8,674 nucleotides of DNA. It comes from JAITWT01 sp964439605 (GTDB lineage Bacteria; Pseudomonadota; Gammaproteobacteria; Burkholderiales; Burkholderiaceae_C). Within the stretch, counting starts at the first letter, position 1. The number at the start of each line of letters is the position of its first letter. The notes below the pieces were generated by a model that was given only the letters and a program-made list of their open reading frames with translations, made no database searches and was not told where the DNA came from. The stretch is from NCBI GenBank assembly GCA_964439605.1, contig CAYTPC010000116.1, positions 1-8,674 of the forward strand, in the 5' to 3' direction. Shown one piece after another: positions 1-5,241 of the stretch. A program made the translations under genes and the position numbers.

Positions 1-1
1 G

Positions 2-226
2 CACAACGTACGCGTCAACTGCATCGCGCCGGGCCTGATCAAGACCGACTTCGCGCGCGCCCTGTGGGAAAAGCCGGAGACGCTGCAACGCAGCACCGAG
101 CGCACGCCGCTGCGCCGCATCGGCGTGCCTGACGAAATCGCGGGCGCGGCCGTGTTCCTGTCCTCCAAGGCCGGCGCGTTCGTGACCGGGCAAAGCATCG
201 TGGTCGATGGCGGCGCGACCTGCTGA
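2..226 (+). CDS. Short-chain dehydrogenase/reductase, C-terminal part
   Basis: The reading frame is open from the window edge to TGA at 224-226, giving the last 74 residues of a classical SDR oxidoreductase. The segment begins VRVNCIAPGLIKTDF, the strand and loop after the active site that close over NAD(P) in this family. It ends VTGQSIVVDGGATC, the usual SDR C-terminal tail (TGQ...VDGG). The Rossmann GxxxGxG motif and the YxxxK catalytic pair lie upstream, outside the window. The substrate cannot be read from this part. Its position 76 bases before two acyl-CoA dehydrogenases suggests a hydroxyacyl or hydroxy-alicyclic intermediate, but that is inference. The family call is firm and the specific function is open. 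Confidence 0.9.
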   Translation, partial: HNVRVNCIAPGLIKTDFARALWEKPETLQRSTERTPLRRIGVPDEIAGAAVFLSSKAGAFVTGQSIVVDGGATC

Positions 227-302
227 AAAGGCGCCCACAAACCCGCCGGACTGCGTTCGTTCCTGCCTGCACACCCGCAGTTATTTTGCAAAGGCCATCT
301 TC

Positions 303-1502
303 ATGTCCGAGCTCGATAAATTCCGCGCCGAAACCCGCGCCTGGCTCCAAGCCAATTGCCCGTCCGAGATGCGCACGCCGCCGCGCAGCGAGGACGACGT
401 CTGTTGGGGCGGCCGGCGCTTCAAGTTCAAATCCGAGGCGCAGCGCCTGTGGCTTGAGCGCATGGCCGAACGCGGCTGGACGGTGCCCACCTGGCCGCGC
501 GCCTACGGCGGCGGCGGGCTGGATGCGGCGCAGGCGCGCGTGCTGGCCGAGGAAATGCGCGCGCTGGGCTGCCGCGTGCCGCTGCAAAGCTTTGGCATCT
601 GGATGCTGGGCCCGGCATTGCTCAAGTTCGGCAACGAGGCGCAAAAGTTGGAGCACCTGCCGCCCATCGCGCGCGGCGAAATCCGCTGGTGTCAGGGCTA
701 CTCCGAACCCAACGCCGGCTCCGACCTGGCGTCGCTGCAAACCCGCGCTGAAGACAGGGGCGAGCACTTCATCGTCAACGGCCAGAAGATCTGGACCTCC
801 TACGCCGACCAAGCTGACTGGATCTTCTGCCTGGTGCGCACAGACCCCGGCGTGAAGAAGCACAACGGCATTAGTTTCGTGTTGTTCGACATGGAAACGC
901 CGGGCGTCAGCACCAAGCCGATCCGCCTGATCTCCGGCAAGTCGCCGTTTTGCGAGACCTTCTTCGACAACGTACGGGTCGAAAAACGCAATCTGGTTGG
1001 CGAACTCAACGGCGGCTGGACCGTGGCCAAGTACCTGCTGACGCACGAGCGCGAAATGATCGGTGCCATCGGCGATCGCGCCGAAGCGCGCCCCTTGGGC
1101 GAGTTGGCGGCGCAATGGATCGGGCGGGACGAAAGCGGTCGCATTGCCGCCCCGCTGCTGCGCGCGCGCATCGCGTCATTCGAGGTCGATGAAGCGGCGT
1201 TTCGTCTAGCAATGATCCGCACAAGCGACTTGGCGCGCAACAAATCCGGCGGCGAGCACGGCGTGCATCCGGCGTTTTCGTCGGTACTGAAGTTCTACGG
1301 AGCCGAACTCAACAAGCGACGCTTTGAACTGCTGATGTCCGCCGGCGGTAGCGATGCGCTTGAGTGGGACAGCGAACGATCGCGGCGCGGCGCCAACGCG
1401 CGCGCCTGGCTGCGCACCAAGGGCAACTCAATCGAAGGCGGCACCACCGAGGTACAGCTCAACGTGATCGCCAAGCGCCTGCTCGAACTGCCGGGTGTCT
1501 GA
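303..1502 (+). CDS. Acyl-CoA dehydrogenase, catalytic (large) subunit
   Basis: This 399-residue FAD enzyme should introduce the alpha-beta double bond into an acyl-CoA in the cytoplasm and pass electrons to ETF. The N-terminal helical domain covers about residues 1-125. The middle beta domain carries the signature CQGYSEPNAGSDLASL (about 130-145) followed by GQKIWTSYADQADW (160-173). The C-terminal helical domain ends in NSIEGGTTEVQLNVIAKRLL, where E378 sits at the place of the catalytic base of medium-chain dehydrogenases (YEGT). I chose ATG 303 because AAGG lies about 8 bases upstream and family N-termini start near here; an in-frame extension to 207 would run over the SDR stop codon. It lies 76 bases after the SDR and 54 before the second dehydrogenase, so co-transcription is likely. 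It resembles PimC-type large subunits; the substrate is unknown. Confidence 0.92.
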   Translation: MSELDKFRAETRAWLQANCPSEMRTPPRSEDDVCWGGRRFKFKSEAQRLWLERMAERGWTVPTWPRAYGGGGLDAAQARVLAEEMRALGCRVPLQSFGIWMLGPALLKFGNEAQKLEHLPPIARGEIRWCQGYSEPNAGSDLASLQTRAEDRGEHFIVNGQKIWTSYADQADWIFCLVRTDPGVKKHNGISFVLFDMETPGVSTKPIRLISGKSPFCETFFDNVRVEKRNLVGELNGGWTVAKYLLTHEREMIGAIGDRAEARPLGELAAQWIGRDESGRIAAPLLRARIASFEVDEAAFRLAMIRTSDLARNKSGGEHGVHPAFSSVLKFYGAELNKRRFELLMSAGGSDALEWDSERSRRGANARAWLRTKGNSIEGGTTEVQLNVIAKRLLELPGV

Positions 1503-1556
1503 CAGGCATGAGACTGCCTTCATTCCCCATCGCCACCATTGCAAGGAATCGCAACC

Positions 1557-2696
1557 GTGCCGCTCGTATTGACTGAAGAACAAACCCTTCTGCGCGACAG
1601 CGCGCGCTCCTTCATCGCCGAAAGCGGCCCGATCGCGCAGTTGCGCCAGTTGCGCGACGCCAATGACCAGGACGGTTTTAGCCGCGACCTGTGGGCTCGC
1701 TTTGCCGAAATGGGCTACACGGGCGTACTCGTACCTGAAGCGCATGGCGGCCTGGGCCTCGGCCCGGTCGAAGCCGGCGTGGTGATGGAAGAAATCGGCC
1801 GCAACCTCACCGCATCGCCCTTTCTGGCATCCGGCGTGGTATCGGCCACCGCGCTGATGCGAGCCGGCAATCAGGCACAACAGACCGAATGGCTGTCCGC
1901 CATTGCGTCGGGCAAGTGCATTGTCGCCTTCGCCTTTGACGAGCACAGCAAGCACGATCCGTCGCGCATCGAACTGTCAGCGCGGCAGACCGGCAATGGC
2001 TGGCAGCTTGACGGCAGTAAATGCTTCGTAGTCGATGGCCATGCGGCCGATGCCTTTATCGTTGCGGCCTGCGCGCAGCAACCGACCGACAGCGCGCAAG
2101 GACTGAGCCTGTTCATCATGCCCGCCAAAACCGCCGGGCTGGCCATAGAGCGCGTGCCGATGGTCGACTCGCGGCCAACGGCGCGGCTGGTCTTCAAGGC
2201 GGTCACGCTGCCATCGGATGCGCTCGTCGGCGAACTGCATGGCGCGGCTGCGGCCATTGAGGCCGCACTTGACGCAGGCCGTGTCGCGGCCGCAGCAGAA
2301 CTGCTGGGCCTGGCCGAGGCGGCTTTTGAACGCACCCTCACCTACCTCAAGGAGCGCAAGCAGTTCGGCCGCATCATCGGCGAATTTCAAGCGTTGCAAC
2401 ACCGAGCAGCCACCCTGTACACCGACCTGGCGATCACACGCGCCGCACTGATCCACGCGCAGCAAACACTAGCTGCCGGCGGCGCCAAGGTAGCCGCGGC
2501 CGCCTCAATCGCCAAGTCGCGCGCCGGCACCACCGCCACCCTGGCGGTGCAAGAGGCCGTGCAAATGCACGGCGGCATGGGCATGACCGACGAGTTCGAC
2601 GCCGGCCTGTACATGAAGCGTGCCCGCGTCTTGCAGGAGCTGTGGGGCGATGCCGACTTCCACGCCGACCGGCTGGCGTGGCTGCGCGGGTATTGA
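1557..2696 (+). CDS. Acyl-CoA dehydrogenase, probably non-catalytic (small) subunit
   Basis: This 379-residue protein has the full acyl-CoA dehydrogenase fold. The N-terminus is VLTEEQTLLRDSARSFI. A middle domain with GWQLDGSKCFVVDGHAADAF lacks the canonical S/T-E-P-xxGSD signature. The C-terminal domain has RKQFGRIIGEFQALQH and MHGGMGMTDEFD (about 337-348). Where the catalytic glutamate would be expected, it ends LWGDADFHADRLAWLRGY with no EGT motif. This is the pattern of the PimD-like or FadE beta subunit that pairs with a catalytic partner, here the gene just upstream. The start is GTG 1557, with AAGGA at 1543-1547 nine bases before it; an in-frame TTG at 1539 has no such site. Its likely role is FAD and subunit-interface support in a heteromer. 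The family call is firm; the pairing is inferred from adjacency and the missing base. Confidence 0.9.
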   Translation: MPLVLTEEQTLLRDSARSFIAESGPIAQLRQLRDANDQDGFSRDLWARFAEMGYTGVLVPEAHGGLGLGPVEAGVVMEEIGRNLTASPFLASGVVSATALMRAGNQAQQTEWLSAIASGKCIVAFAFDEHSKHDPSRIELSARQTGNGWQLDGSKCFVVDGHAADAFIVAACAQQPTDSAQGLSLFIMPAKTAGLAIERVPMVDSRPTARLVFKAVTLPSDALVGELHGAAAAIEAALDAGRVAAAAELLGLAEAAFERTLTYLKERKQFGRIIGEFQALQHRAATLYTDLAITRAALIHAQQTLAAGGAKVAAAASIAKSRAGTTATLAVQEAVQMHGGMGMTDEFDAGLYMKRARVLQELWGDADFHADRLAWLRGY

Positions 2697-2710
2697 GCCT
2701 GTGACTGTCT

Positions 2711-2747
2711 TTCTCCCTCCCCTGCGAAGCGGGGAAAGGATGGGGTT
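2711..2747. repeat. REP-like palindromic intergenic element
   Basis: Between the second dehydrogenase and the thioesterase lies a C-rich then G-rich segment. Its hairpin at 2719-2734 pairs CCCC with GGGG and GC with GC, with one bulged T and a GAA loop. The form (ctccctcccc, short loop, ggggaaaggatgggg) is that of dispersed palindromic elements common between proteobacterial genes. Only one copy is in the window, so its repeated nature is recalled from other genomes and not seen here. It could act as a weak transcript-stability or attenuation hairpin inside the operon. Confidence 0.45.
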
Positions 2748-2784
2748 AGCCGGCATGAACGCTTTCACCATCACAAGGATCATC

Positions 2785-3636
2785 ATGGAAACAAACATAC
2801 TCACCCCCCACACACCACCAGCACAGCATCTTTTTGATCAGGCCATTGCTCTAGAGGCAACTGGCTCGCCCAACATCTTTCGTGGGCATGTATCGCAGAA
2901 CTACTGGTTTCAGGTCGGCCCTTGGGGCGGCATCACCGCGGCCACACAGATACAGGCCATTCTTCAGCATCCCCAATGCCTGGGTGATCCGGTATCCATC
3001 ACCATCAACTACGCAGCCCCGGTGGGAGCCGGTGACCTGGAGATCGAGGCAACCCCGTCGCGAACCAACCGCTCCACCCAGCACTGGATATTGATTACGC
3101 GGCAGGCCGATGACAGCGGCACCATGCAGGTCGTGACCACAGCCACGGCGGTGACAGCGGTACGGCGGCCCACTTGGAGTGGCACCGATATGCCTATGCC
3201 TGAGGTGACACCTGCGGCTCAAGTCGAGCGTGCACCTGCCGGATCACACTGGGTTCGCCGCTATGACATGCGTTATGCCAAGGGTTATGTCCCCCCGCAA
3301 TGGGACGGCGCTCAAGCCCAAAGCCTGACGCAGGTGTGGATACGTGATGACCCGCCACGCCAGTTGGACTTTCCGGCGCTGGCGGCGGTGTGCGACGTTT
3401 TCTTCCCCCGCATCTGGCTGCGCCGCGCCCAGCGCGTGGCAGCGGGCACGGTATCCATAACCATTTATTTCCACGCCAATCGTGACGATTTGGCCGCCGC
3501 TGGCTCCGGCCCTTTGCTGGCGCAGGCGTGCGGGCAGGAGTTTCGCAACAATTTTGGCGACCACGCGGCACAGGTGTGGAGCCAAGTAGGTCAAATGCTG
3601 GCGACCAGCCACCAAGTCATCTATTACAAAGAATGA
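2785..3636 (+). CDS. TesB-like double-hotdog acyl-CoA thioesterase family protein
   Basis: This 283-residue protein probably hydrolyses an acyl-CoA thioester to free acid and CoA in the cytoplasm. The first hotdog unit spans about residues 15-130 and contains FRGHVSQNYW and GPWGGITAA, the conserved hotdog helix of TesB-like (4HBT_3) proteins. The second unit covers roughly 165-283 and ends SVSITIYFHANRDDL-like strand sequence followed by GQEFRNNFGDHAAQVWSQ and HQVIYYKE, typical of the family C-terminus. ATG 2785 is preferred because AAGGA (2775-2779) precedes it by five bases. In-frame ATGs at 2740 and 2755 lack a well-placed site and overlap the palindromic element. It lies 88 bases after the dehydrogenase pair, so it may release CoA or edit intermediates of the same pathway. 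The specific substrate is unknown. Confidence 0.85.
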   Translation: METNILTPHTPPAQHLFDQAIALEATGSPNIFRGHVSQNYWFQVGPWGGITAATQIQAILQHPQCLGDPVSITINYAAPVGAGDLEIEATPSRTNRSTQHWILITRQADDSGTMQVVTTATAVTAVRRPTWSGTDMPMPEVTPAAQVERAPAGSHWVRRYDMRYAKGYVPPQWDGAQAQSLTQVWIRDDPPRQLDFPALAAVCDVFFPRIWLRRAQRVAAGTVSITIYFHANRDDLAAAGSGPLLAQACGQEFRNNFGDHAAQVWSQVGQMLATSHQVIYYKE

Positions 3637-3739
3637 GCATGAATTTGGATTCAACCGATCACGATAGAAGCTAATCACCAAATGACTACAACCTCCTTGC
3701 AAGAGTACTACTCTGGAAGTCATTTCATCCCGCTTGACC

Positions 3740-4156
3740 ATGAATATCAGACCATACCAAGCCCGTGACGAAGCAGCGGTCATCGCCCTGTGGACCGCGT
3801 GCGGCCTGACCCGCCCCTGGAACGACCCGAAGAAAGACATCGCGCGCAAGCTCACGCAGCAGCCGGAGCTGTTTCTTGTTGGCGAAGACTATGCCCAAGT
3901 CGTGGCAACCGCAATGTTCGGATTCGACGGCCATCGCGGATGGGTCAACTTCTTGGGCGTTTTACCGTCGCAGCGCGGTTTGGCCTACGGCCGCATGATC
4001 ATGCAAGAAGGAGAACGTTTGCTGTTGCAGCGCGGCTGCCCCAAGATCAACCTTCAAATCCGCTCCACAAATGAAGTTGCCATCGCCTTCTACAAGAAGC
4101 TTGGCTACAGCGTCGAAGAAATAATCAGCATGGGCAAACGCTTGATCCCGGATTAA
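3740..4156 (+). CDS. ypeA: GNAT family acetyltransferase, YpeA type
   Basis: This 138-residue protein is close in length and layout to E. coli YpeA (about 141 residues). The opening MNIRPYQARDEAAVIALW, then CGLTRPWNDPKKDI, FDGHRGWVNFLGV, RGCPKINLQIR and the ending GYSVEEIISMGKRLI match YpeA block by block. It should bind acetyl-CoA and acetylate an amine; the YpeA substrate is not known. The acetyl-CoA loop (motif A) reads QRGLAYG at 78-84, so the first glycine of the usual R/Q-xx-G-x-G/A pattern is alanine (A82). ATG 3740 is chosen over TTG 3734 because it matches the family N-terminus. There is no strong Shine-Dalgarno. It lies 103 bases after the thioesterase, so it probably has its own promoter, though I could not identify a convincing one. 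Confidence 0.88.
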   Translation: MNIRPYQARDEAAVIALWTACGLTRPWNDPKKDIARKLTQQPELFLVGEDYAQVVATAMFGFDGHRGWVNFLGVLPSQRGLAYGRMIMQEGERLLLQRGCPKINLQIRSTNEVAIAFYKKLGYSVEEIISMGKRLIPD

Positions 4157-4161
4157 GCTTT

Positions 4162-4340
4162 ATGCAAGCATTTGCCATCCTGCACGGCGCTCCGCGCCTG
4201 CTGGCCACTGACCTGGACGGCACCTTGCTGCGGCCCAATGAATCGGTCTCGCCGCGCGGGCTGCGGGGATCGAGGTGATGTTCGTCACCGCCCGTCCGCA
4301 CCGCAGAATGGCGACATGTGCGCATGCGTCATTGGAGTGA
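4162..4340 (+). pseudogene. Broken HAD-superfamily (Cof-type) phosphatase, N-terminal fragment
   Basis: From ATG 4162, six bases after the acetyltransferase stop, the first frame reads LLATDLDGTLLRPNESVSPR, containing HAD motif I (DxDGT), and then hits TGA at 4276-4278. From 4260 the next frame continues AAGIEVMFVTARPHRRM, which is HAD motif II (the T of VTARP) of the same family, and stops at 4338-4340. In intact Cof-like proteins about eight or nine residues lie between VSPR and AGIEV. The join therefore looks like a small out-of-frame deletion near 4257-4260. Motifs III and IV and the cap domain are absent downstream. The protein cannot work as a phosphatase. The two in-order motifs in adjacent frames make the pseudogene call solid; the subfamily is a recollection of similar sequences. 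Confidence 0.8.
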
Positions 4341-4690
4341 TCAGGAGACGGCGTGCAAGAGCATGGTCGGCTCGACGCCTCACGTCCAGCACCGAAACGG
4401 GACTGGGCACCCTCGGTCACCGCGCGGCCTGGGGACTGATTGAACGTCCGCGCAATGAAACCATGGATAGGCGACAAGACGATCCTGTGAATGCCTTCAC
4501 CGCGCCAAGTTGGAAAAAATTTCCGCCGAAACTCTGGCACTGCAACAGGCTGACGAGCGCAAGGCGTGGGGGCTGGATAGGCCCGAAATTCGGCCCGCTC
4601 TCACGGGGCTAACCGAGACGAGCCACTGCAAGCGCTGGCCGCTGGCAGGCCGATTTGGCGTTAACCGCTGGAGATCCTATTGTTTTGATA
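4341..4690 (+). other. Gene-poor stretch with decayed coding sequence
   Basis: No intact gene is recognised in these 350 bases. Coding-like fragments appear in different frames of the plus strand. One reads LGTLGHRAAWGLIERPRN (about 4405-4458). One reads MKPWIGDKTIL (from 4456), ending at a TGA. One reads ISAETLALQQADERKAWGLD (from about 4519). Amino-acid composition is natural in the last fragment, but it has no proper start and I do not recognise its family. The stretch looks like debris from one or more genes damaged by frameshifts, next to the broken HAD gene. Confidence 0.45.
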
Positions 4691-4735
4691 GCGTTTATGC
4701 AGCTTGGCCCGTTGGCAAGGGGGCATCATAGGCGC
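4672..4735. repeat. Candidate Comamonadaceae-type intergenic repeat
   Basis: The segment starting gatcctattgttttgatagc, with CTAT...ATAG arms around a T-rich centre, resembles a family of dispersed intergenic sequences I recall from Acidovorax- and Comamonas-like genomes. Only one copy is present here, so repetition cannot be shown from this window. It overlaps the last codons of the minus-strand 79-residue ORF, whose C-terminus PLPTGQAA and stop are therefore possibly supplied by the repeat. Confidence 0.35.
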
Positions 4736-4934
4736 CCTCCGCTGCTGTTTGAAGGTCGCCCGCCAACGTGCTGGCGATCATGGCGGCTTCCTTGATTGCA
4801 GCAGATAGCGCGGCGTCGCCGGTCGGAGTCATGCGCTGGATGCAGCCCAACAGCACGTTAAGGACATCGGCCCAGCTTGTCCAGTCTGCAAAGTGGTCTT
4901 GCGCGACGATGAAGGGTCTCAGTTCGGTGGTCAT
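4695..4934 (-). CDS. Hypothetical protein, 79 residues, in phage-like module
   Basis: The family is not recognised. The protein begins MTTELRPFIVAQDHF and contains a helical, alanine-rich stretch (AALSAAIKEAAMIASTLAGD). It shows no signal peptide, membrane segment or known motif. Translation support is good: reading the minus strand, TAGGAG is followed by nine bases and ATG at 4934. The TAG of that site is also the stop codon (4947-4949) of the reading frame upstream, an arrangement typical of translational coupling. It is therefore likely to be the second gene of the short transcript that passes through the putative antisense RNA and its target. Its last residues overlap a candidate dispersed repeat, so the original C-terminus may have been lost. 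Small proteins at this position downstream of Icd/Ash-like leaders are common in prophages; the function here is unknown. Confidence 0.6.
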   Translation of the reverse strand: MTTELRPFIVAQDHFADWTSWADVLNVLLGCIQRMTPTGDAALSAAIKEAAMIASTLAGDLQTAAEGAYDAPLPTGQAA

Positions 4935-4946
4935 GTGATCAAGCTC

Positions 4947-5144
4947 CTACAGAGTTAGAACCGCTTCCCCCGAATGGGGTGGCGAGCCGTGCAGGTTGGC
5001 GTACCGGGACTTGGGAACCGGCACCCCCTTTCGGGAGTCCCGCACGGCCCGCCATAAAGAAGCCATGCCGCACAGCACGGAAAAAGAAAAAGCCGCTTGC
5101 CTATCGACGGCGCGGCTTTGCTGCGCCAAGTCGCGGGACGCCAA
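4947..5144 (-). CDS. Icd/Ash-like leader reading frame, possibly frameshifted
   Basis: Reading leftwards from a TTG at 5144, this frame gives 65 residues with FSFSVLCGMASLWRAVRDSR, KGVPVPKSRYANLHGSPP and a last block GEAVLTL before TAG at 4947-4949. The phrases VLCGxA, RDSRK and YANLHGSPP are ones I recall from prophage proteins annotated as Ash family or host cell division inhibitor Icd-like. No good ribosome binding site precedes the TTG. Two overlapping minus frames are also open: one from ATG 5200 to 4955 (81 residues, no shift needed) and one from ATG 5241 to 5101 (46 residues, ending GIGVPRLGAAKPRRR). The GIGVP part seems to belong N-terminal to the VLCG part in relatives, which would imply a frameshift here. 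Several open frames over one segment also fit conservation of an RNA rather than a protein. Confidence 0.4.
   Translation of the reverse strand: MASRDLAQQSRAVDRQAAFSFSVLCGMASLWRAVRDSRKGVPVPKSRYANLHGSPPHSGEAVLTL
4968..4979 (-). other. Small hairpin upstream of the 79-residue ORF
   Basis: CCCC at 4968-4971 and GGGG at 4976-4979 flank a GAAT loop, about 20 bases before the Shine-Dalgarno of the 79-residue ORF on the minus strand. It could influence coupling between the two reading frames. It also encodes the PHSGE part of the leader frame, so either role could explain it. Confidence 0.3.
4981..5053 (-). promoter_or_regulatory. Structured target region of the putative antisense RNA
   Basis: GGCGAGCCGTGC (4981-4992) pairs with GCACGGCCCGCC (5042-5053) at 11 of 12 positions. 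Inside it, GGGACT (5006-5011) pairs with AGTCCC (5036-5041), directly abutting the outer stem. The segment at 4996-5014 within this fold is the one complementary to the upstream RNA. Pairing with that RNA would therefore compete with the hairpin, a plausible switch for translation or transcription of the downstream ORFs. The structure is read by eye, without an energy calculation. Confidence 0.5.
5081..5119 (-). terminator. Intrinsic terminator-like hairpin at the end of the antisense RNA
   Basis: Read on the minus strand, AAAGCCGC (5119-5112), a 15-base loop and GCGGCTTT (5096-5089) form an 8-pair stem that continues into TTTTTCTTTTT. It lies before the target site and the small ORFs, so it could end the short RNA early. 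The same bases encode the AFSFSV part of the leader frame. Confidence 0.55.
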
Positions 5145-5170
5145 TCCCGCTTGTTAGTAACTGCCAACAA
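5081..5170 (-). ncRNA. Putative C4 / P4-CI-like antisense RNA
   Basis: On the minus strand the segment forms two stem-loops. The first pairs GCGGGA with TCCCGC (5145-5150 and 5133-5138) and exposes the loop TTGGCG. The second is an 8-pair AAAGCCGC/GCGGCTTT hairpin followed by a T-rich run. The stretch TTGGCGTCCCGCGACTTGG (5144 down to 5126) is complementary to CCAAGTCCCGGTACGCCAA (5014 down to 4996) at 17 of 19 positions, on the same strand about 110 bases downstream. An antisense RNA cut or terminated from the leader of the transcript it controls is the known layout of phage P1 C4 and phage P4 CI immunity RNAs, which pair with downstream sites to block expression. The flanking Icd/Ash-like frame fits the same context. 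The ends are approximate, and no convincing promoter was found in 5150-5240. A MITE-like inverted repeat is the main alternative. Confidence 0.6.
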
Positions 5171-5241
5171 CGATCCAAATGTATCACACTTTTTGTCCAT
5201 GAATGTCGGATCAGCAGTGCCACCATTTGCGGCCCGCTCAT

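Larger units (their letters stand above)
4695..5241 (-). mobile_element. Remnant of a phage or satellite-like immunity module
   Basis: The putative antisense RNA, its terminator, its complementary target, an Icd/Ash-like leader frame and a coupled small ORF all read leftwards in one block. This combination is characteristic of prophages and P4-like satellites. No integrase, structural or replication gene remains, the left boundary runs into gene debris, and no attachment-site repeat was found. The module is therefore either a relic or a very small element kept for its regulatory function. Confidence 0.4.

Noticed and set aside
39..1115. Long minus-strand open frame opposite the SDR and first dehydrogenase
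   Set aside because: It is antisense to clearly homologous coding sequence and has low-complexity Ala/Arg composition typical of a high-GC shadow frame.
3682..3768. Small plus-strand ORF of 28 residues (starting MTTTSLQEYYSG) overlapping the start of ypeA
   Set aside because: It has no ribosome binding site and no known family; its tail is simply ypeA read in another frame. A leader peptide role cannot be supported.
4996..5144. MITE or insertion sequence with 19-base imperfect terminal inverted repeats
   Set aside because: It was considered because the two arms are inverted copies. There is no evident target duplication flanking it, and the hairpins, T-run and leader motifs fit an antisense RNA with its target better. 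It remains the main alternative.
4981..5150. CRISPR array
   Set aside because: The repeats are inverted, not direct, and there is no regular spacer pattern.
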